A DNA stretch of 64,000 nucleotides. Source: Siniperca chuatsi. Taxonomy: Eukaryota > Chordata > Actinopteri > Centrarchiformes > Sinipercidae. The translations under genes and the position numbers were made by a program. Shown in pieces: positions 58,499-64,000 of the stretch. Every line of letters starts with the position of its first letter. Position 1 is the first letter of the stretch. The notes under the pieces were generated by a model. It worked only from the letters and a program-made list of their open reading frames with translations. It did no database searches and was not told the origin of the DNA. The stretch lies in NCBI RefSeq assembly GCF_020085105.1, contig NC_058046.1, positions 24,680,675-24,744,674 on the forward strand. Reading direction: 5' to 3'.

Positions 58499-58920
58499 AG
58501 CAAACATGGTCTGTTATGTACTATAACCCCATAGCATCCCAGAGAGCCCGTTCTATATTTCACTATATCATTTCAAAATCATTCCCAATGTATCAAAACA
58601 CGGAATATAAAGTCCTGAGCTTTGTATTGTAGATACTTTAAGTTGTTATCTATTAGCAGAACCGGAAATATACATTGTAACGTTGAGATCCATGTTGTTG
58701 AATTTTTAAAAAAAATAAAAAAAAATTTGGACTTTTCCACATACAAATTCGGCAATTTGTTCTTATATAAGTTGCCAAAGACACTACCTACTACCACATT
58801 TCTGTTTGTTCTTAACATTGCTGTGTGGGTTGAAGTGTGGGACGTTTCTCTTTTATTTTGAAAGCCTAGCGTTATCCAGGGAAGCATCTGTTTTGTTGTC
58901 AGACTCTGAATATTGACTCA

Positions 58921-59288
58921 CAAAGCAAACAGAGAGAAATGTTCCGGATCTCACATTTATTATAAAACTGAGCTGAAGTTACTTTCTCTTCTTTTAGGTA
59001 AACTGAGATGCATTTCTCATTGAATGTTTTGATTGTTTGGCATAGTATTAATTTCATGTTGGCCAACACAAGTAAAAATAAGGTGTGATTTTACGCTATG
59101 ATTTGTTGACAAAGCAGAGGGGGGGAAATTTTGTGGATCACATTCTTGTTGTAGAATTGATTTGGCGTTACTTTATCTTCGTTTAGAATGCAGCTCTCAT
59201 TGAATATTTTGATTGTTTGGCATCATTAGTTATTCATTTTATATTATGTAGGCTACACCTAAGTAAAAATAGCCTAAATAGGATTTTA
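58921..59288 (+). repeat. Diverged tandem duplication, two ~180-bp units
   Basis: Unit 1 (about 58921-59093) and unit 2 (about 59109-59288) share, in order, CAAAGCA-GAG, AAAT-TT-GGATC-CA, GTTACTTT-TCTTC, TCTCATTGAAT, TTTTGATTGTTTGGCAT, AAGTAAAAATA and GATTTTA. The best block is 28 of 29 identical. Both are non-coding. It is not a transposon I know. Confidence 0.75.
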
Positions 59289-59289
59289 T

Positions 59290-60165
59290 TATAGGCAATT
59301 ATTGGCTCATTTTGAGTACAGTTTGTAGTGACTTGCAGTTTTGATAATAAAGTTTCTTACAAAGAAAAAAAGTGTGTGTGAGGAAGATAAGATAAATTGT
59401 GAAGTTAAAGGAAATAGCTATTTACAATTTTTAGTGCTATTTGTTGTTTTTGTCTGGTGTGTTGTTTTTTTATGTGTTGAATCAAACTTGATCTAAACAG
59501 CTACACATGCCACATATTTGGTATCAAATTAAAGAGGAAGTTTTGTTTTTTAAAATGAACACAACTTGTGATTGTCAGTTTTTTGTTTGTTTTTGAGATA
59601 GAGCTGTTTGTTTGGATTGAGTAGGAAAATGCTCATTTAAGTGAGTGTTCTCAGTGATAAACATCACATTTGGAAAACTATAGTTTTTGGTAGAGCCATA
59701 CCTCTTTCTTGTGGGACCCTTTTTTCTAAGAGTGTGCAGCACATAGTTCTTCCATCCTGTGCCAGTGGGACCCAGCTGATATGAGTCTCATTCACTTGAC
59801 CTTAACATAAAACCTTTAAACACTCAGACAGGGAGTGAAGTGCTTTGCTCCGCCAAAGGTCACTCCCACAGATTTCTCCCACTCTGGTGCAGTGCTTGGC
59901 AGCAAGAAGGAAAAGGGTGAACCCAGCAGGCTGCCGCATTATGACCTCGGGCCAAATACATTCCTGGACAAATATAGCCTTGATCTGTCCTTACACTGCA
60001 GTTTTTAGCTTGTGAAAGCGCCTTTACAGAAATTAGATCGATGGCAAATGTTTATAGACATGGGTGTTCATTTGTAGTTCATCAACTTTGACCTGAGTGA
60101 TCTCTGTAACTGGTGTAGATATAGATAGGCCTCCTAGATGAATTCACAGTAAATGGGCCAGTTTC
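59290..60165. other. Intergenic DNA, no gene seen
   Basis: AT-rich, no recognisable feature. Confidence 0.55.
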
Positions 60166-60167
60166 CT

Positions 60168-60168
<1 letters not shown>

Positions 60169-60200
<32 letters not shown>
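60169..60200. repeat. (TG)n microsatellite
   Basis: About sixteen TG units. Confidence 0.95.
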
Positions 60201-60202
<2 letters not shown>

Positions 60203-60394
60203 GCCTGAATGGTTAACAGCAATTAAATCATTATTTAAAAATGACACTGAGCAACGGGGATATTAACTAACTTAAATTTCCCATTTTTTGGGTCACATTT
60301 TGAAGGAAATATTCAGTAGTTGCTGCCTAGATTATGTTGATAAAGTTTTTACCATAGGAAGTACTACATTATTGTGTTGCATGGAAGTCATAAG

Positions 60395-60615
60395 GAGGTG
60401 GTCTAGTGGACGGTGACTGTACAAAGTGCAGGACTTACGACCCTGAAGACCGGCGTTTTATTCTAATTATAATATGCCCTTACGGTCCAGTAGCTGTCTG
60501 TTCTGTGTGTTTGCTGAAAAAAACTCTGTTTTACGTTTACAGAGCCAGGGCTGTGTACAAGCAGCAAAGTGGCTCGGATCGAACCACACATAACACTACA
60601 CGTTAAATGACTTGC
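60395..60615 (+). mobile_element. tRNA-derived SINE-like sequence, decayed
   Basis: TGGTCTAGTGG at 60399-60409 is a perfect tRNA A box; GCGTTTTATTCTA at 60453-60465 occupies the B-box position with mutations of the GTTCGA core. The later CGGATCGAACCACAC (60576-60590) and AAATGACTTGCCCACAGACA look like repeat body. It is not a functional tRNA gene: there is no foldable acceptor stem that I can see. Confidence 0.4.
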
Positions 60616-60619
60616 CCAC

Positions 60620-63600
60620 AGACATTCAGCTTATTTTCTAGTTTGCCAAGATATGCTGCTGTTGTGATGTTAGCAAGAGAATTGTGAGTATCGCTGTCTA
60701 ACTTTAGTTATATTACTTGCTGCGTCATTGGATTTCTTCAGAATTGCATACCCCACCTTTAAGGTTAGAGAAAAATCTTGGCTTGGTTAAATGTTAATAA
60801 AGTATATATGTCCTGTTTTGTGCTTCAAGTCACTTTTCATTTTTTCACTATTTACCAAAGACCACAGTCTTTCCATAACCTTAACCACATGCTAAGAGTG
60901 CCTAAACATACCCATAACATAACCATTCATCAGGCTTTAGATTCTATGAGCGGATATTGCAAGAGTGGACATTGTTTTGCATTAGTATTTTGCGACTTGT
61001 TCATTAAATGTGTCTTGTGTTGATGATAAAAAATGTAATTCAGCAAATTATAATGTAATTATTTGGACACAAGGTTGTCTGAATATGTTCAAAACCAGTT
61101 AAAAAACAGGCTAATACCATGATATTAGTCTGCATGTAAATGGGCTCTTGTTTCTGCAAGTGAGCCTCATGGGTTTAGGTGTTAACAACATTAAGAGAAT
61201 TGGATATTGACACAGTGCCTCTTCTTGTGTCACTAATTAATTTATACTCTGGTCTGTTGGCCTTTGAGATGCTGTTTCTGATCTGTAACATTTATAATCT
61301 CTATGACCTCAAATGTGACTTGCTCAGTCAGCGAGTCTTTGATTCAGTCAGGCACACACTACACTCCTCTTTCATCTCCCTCCCCATCGCTTGCTTGTTT
61401 TGTCTCCCAGCTGTAGAAGTATGATGAGATGAGAACATGCAGAGTTGCTGTTTACAAAAATGACTGCCAACCTGACATTCAACTGTCCATCAGCTGCCTA
61501 CATGAATTCTTATTCCCCACCGTTCTGTCTTCCTGCCTGTCATTTTTCTCTCTCCATCTCCAACAAAACATGCCTTTCTTCCCCTGGTGCCTCACTCCTC
61601 CTTGTCCTCTCCTCTTCTTTCATCCTTCTTTCATCCCAAATTACCATGCTTCCTCTTCTGGCTATTTCTTTCCCCGTTACCTCCTTTTGCTCCTACCTTC
61701 CCTCTCACGTCTTCATCCCTGTTTCCTGTTTCAAGTAAATGCAGCGGTCGCCTCAGATCTTGTAATGTATCGGTTTGTTTGAACTGGAAACAGCTCTTTC
61801 TCCCTCGCTTGTGTTTCCTCCCACCACACTAATCACATTTATCTTCATCCCCCATTTGTCCCATCCTTCCTGTGTGCTTTTCTGTCTCTTCTTCTGCCTG
61901 TTTAATGTTGTTCCATTCTCTGTGTCCATGTTGTTTATCTTCTCCTTTTTTCACTTTGGTCTTACTTGAGATTAATGTATCTGTCCATCTGTCAGGATTT
62001 GTCAATAAGGTTTGTGGAAGTGTATATACCAAGAACTTCTGAAAACCTGTCCTACCTAAGCGATAGCAGTTATCTGGATCTGCTTTTGGTCCGCTCTCAT
62101 TTTACTACAGTGTCAGTTTAAAGCAAAGTATCTTTCACTAGATATTTGATGCTCTCAGTGTACCAAAAGATGTGATGCTGTCTTTTGTGACAATTGTGTT
62201 TTTAGATTTTTTTGTGTGTAAAGCTTCATGGCCCGTCTCACTGTGCGTTGCTCTACAGAGTTGAAAGGCCTTGCTTGTGTGGGCCAAAGATCTAATGTGG
62301 TGGAAAGGACCCCTTCTATTTTTTTTAATCGACAGGAAACCTTGCTGGTCTCACTAGCTCTCCTCTCTTCCCCTACTGGGTAGATAAAGACCTTCATCCC
62401 TCTATTCATGTCTCTGTGACGCAGCAGGAGTCAGTATTTTCCTGTTTTGCTCTTCATCTCCCTCTCCCTTATTTTCCTCATCTTCTATCGCCTTTATCCT
62501 GTCATAGTCATTTATCCTGTACTCATTTTTTCCCCTGTGGCGTAAGAAATCAAAATGTCACTACATTGACACATCCTGAGCTTGCCCACCCACACAATCC
62601 TTACACTAGAATGCCCCACTTTAAAAACATGGAGGCCTGGATCATACAAAATGGTAAATGTTTTGATCTATACAAAATGCCCACTGCGGAAAGAGAAGCC
62701 AAGAATAAGACCCAGGTTTAAAAATATCGGCATTTCCCTTTTAACCAGGGCAGTGAACAACTGGAGAGGAGGAATATATAAGTGTAGCAAGAGAGATTTT
62801 AGAGGGAGAAGCTACAGAGGTCACACATTCACTCATCTGGCTATTCTGATAGAAAAGGGATCATGGTGTTGTGATCTGCACATCTTTTCTCATTATCACA
62901 ATGCTTAACCGTAAACTATTTGCCCTGACTCACCAATTGCCTTTTTCTTCCTCTGTCTGTTCTTTTTCTTCCCTTCCTGTCCCTCTCCAGTTTTTAAAAC
63001 GCTGCTTTGTCACACATCAACTGAAATCCCTGTTTATTTTTTTAGCACTTTGTAGTGGCAAAGTAAGCATCATCATCATCACTAAGATGAGCAGAGGCAG
63101 GGGCGTCAGCAGATTTACCATAGTTTCTCCAGATACATTTGTGCGTTAATGGAAGAGAAAAGTCAGAAGCATGAGAGGTGGGCTGTAATATAGTTTGGAA
63201 GAGGTGAGGTCCTTAAGATACTTTGTGTTCAGATTATTGAAAAATCTGTCTTTATTTTTCCACCATATGCAGCTTTTTGTTGTGATCACCCAGTATCCTC
63301 CCTCCTCTCATCTAAAAGCTGAAAGGCAATGCTGTTAACCTCTGCTCTCATAACAATTAAACTCCCCAAACTCAGAATTCATAATTAAGCAAATCACATG
63401 TCTGATTGAGTAATTAAATGGGCTGTGTTGTTCCTATCCCCCAAAGAGTCCAAAAAGCTGTTTGAATTAACTAGCGTGGGTCTCTGTAATAAACACATTC
63501 ACTGCCTCAGACTGTATAATGCAGAGTGAATTTCTATATCATGCAGTACAATTGCAATATGCAAATATCACCTTTGTTAAGCTTTTAATGGTCAGTTTGT

Positions 63601-64000
63601 GTTGAGAACTGTTGAATCAACTCTGATGTTTGAGGCTGAAGTGTGAAGTGAGTACTAGATTGCATTACATTCTGTGGTGCTCCTAATATGTTAGACACAA
63701 ACACGTCACAAATATAATGAAATACAATTTATACATACAATTTATTAAATACAAAATAACTAAAGCACCTTACTGTCCCATTGTGTTTATGTTGTAAGGT
63801 AATAATACAATCTAATATAAACTGGCCTCAAAAAGGGTCATATACAACATATTAAAAACACAAATAACGAAGTGTAAAATAACCCAAAGTAAACACCTTA
63901 CCATTATATTGTAATATGCAGCCTTATTTTGTGTAAGATGTTGCAATATAATGCAATCTCGTGCAACATACCATGAACTGTGAATTAGAGCTGAATCAAC
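60620..64000. other. Non-coding DNA to the window end, no gene seen
   Basis: Pyrimidine-rich CTTCCTCTT-type sequence at 61490-61950 creates long Ser/Leu/Phe-rich frames that do not look like proteins. Other frames (62416-62908) lack domains. The last 350 bases are AT-rich. If a gene starts beyond the window, its exons are not visible. Confidence 0.5.

Noticed and set aside
60399..60465. Functional tRNA gene
   Set aside because: A-box matches but the B-box is mutated and I find no acceptor stem; a SINE remnant fits better.
61429..61969. Long Ser/Phe/Leu-rich frames as a membrane protein
   Set aside because: They result from a CTTCC-rich pyrimidine tract, are open in three frames at once and lack any conserved pattern.

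Overview
The window looks like teleost fish DNA, probably a percomorph. The two protein genes are vertebrate genes with fish-like sequence. The rest is AT-rich non-coding DNA full of (CA)n, (TA)n and (ATT)n microsatellites and of dispersed repeats whose termini I recognise from fish genomes. No bacterial operon, CRISPR array, rRNA or intact tRNA gene is visible.

Layout. Bases 1-1750 are upstream non-coding DNA. Bases 1820-1930 hold a dense promoter-like cluster: a perfect CRE, a perfect and an imperfect CArG box, a palindrome matching the oestrogen-receptor type inverted repeat, and a GC box. Bases 2173-4229 are a four-exon gene for a dual-specificity MAP-kinase phosphatase, dusp2 (PAC1 orthologue, 315 aa, catalytic Cys257). 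Its 3' UTR probably ends near 5060. Bases 5060-10800 are repeats and microsatellites. Bases 10840-11990 look like the leader and promoter region of the next gene. Bases 11994-13577 are a single-exon class A GPCR, alpha-2B adrenergic receptor (adra2b, 527 aa). Both genes lie on the + strand in the order dusp2 then adra2b, and the human orthologues are also neighbours (2q11.2).

From 13578 to the end (about 50 kb) I find no coding exon I can defend. This stretch holds remnants of at least three LINEs (40.2-41.3 kb on the minus strand, 42.5-42.9 kb, 53.2-54.0 kb). It also holds many non-autonomous DNA transposons, SINE-like sequences, microsatellites and one diverged ~180-bp tandem duplication (58.9-59.3 kb). 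Several transposons sit inside older repeats, and one locus (44.3-45.5 kb) shows three levels of nesting. It could be a gene desert, a regulatory landscape, or intron of a gene whose exons lie outside.

Function. The two genes share no biochemical pathway. dusp2 is a nuclear, stimulus-induced terminator of ERK/p38 signalling, and its promoter motifs fit an immediate-early gene. adra2b is a Gi-coupled catecholamine receptor. Their proximity reflects ancient linkage (DUSP5-ADRA2A is the paralogous pair), not an operon. I found no convincing new biological system. The most interesting items are the dusp2 promoter cluster, a 24-bp motif repeated exactly twice upstream of adra2b, the altered second intracellular loop of the receptor, and the nested transposon loci.
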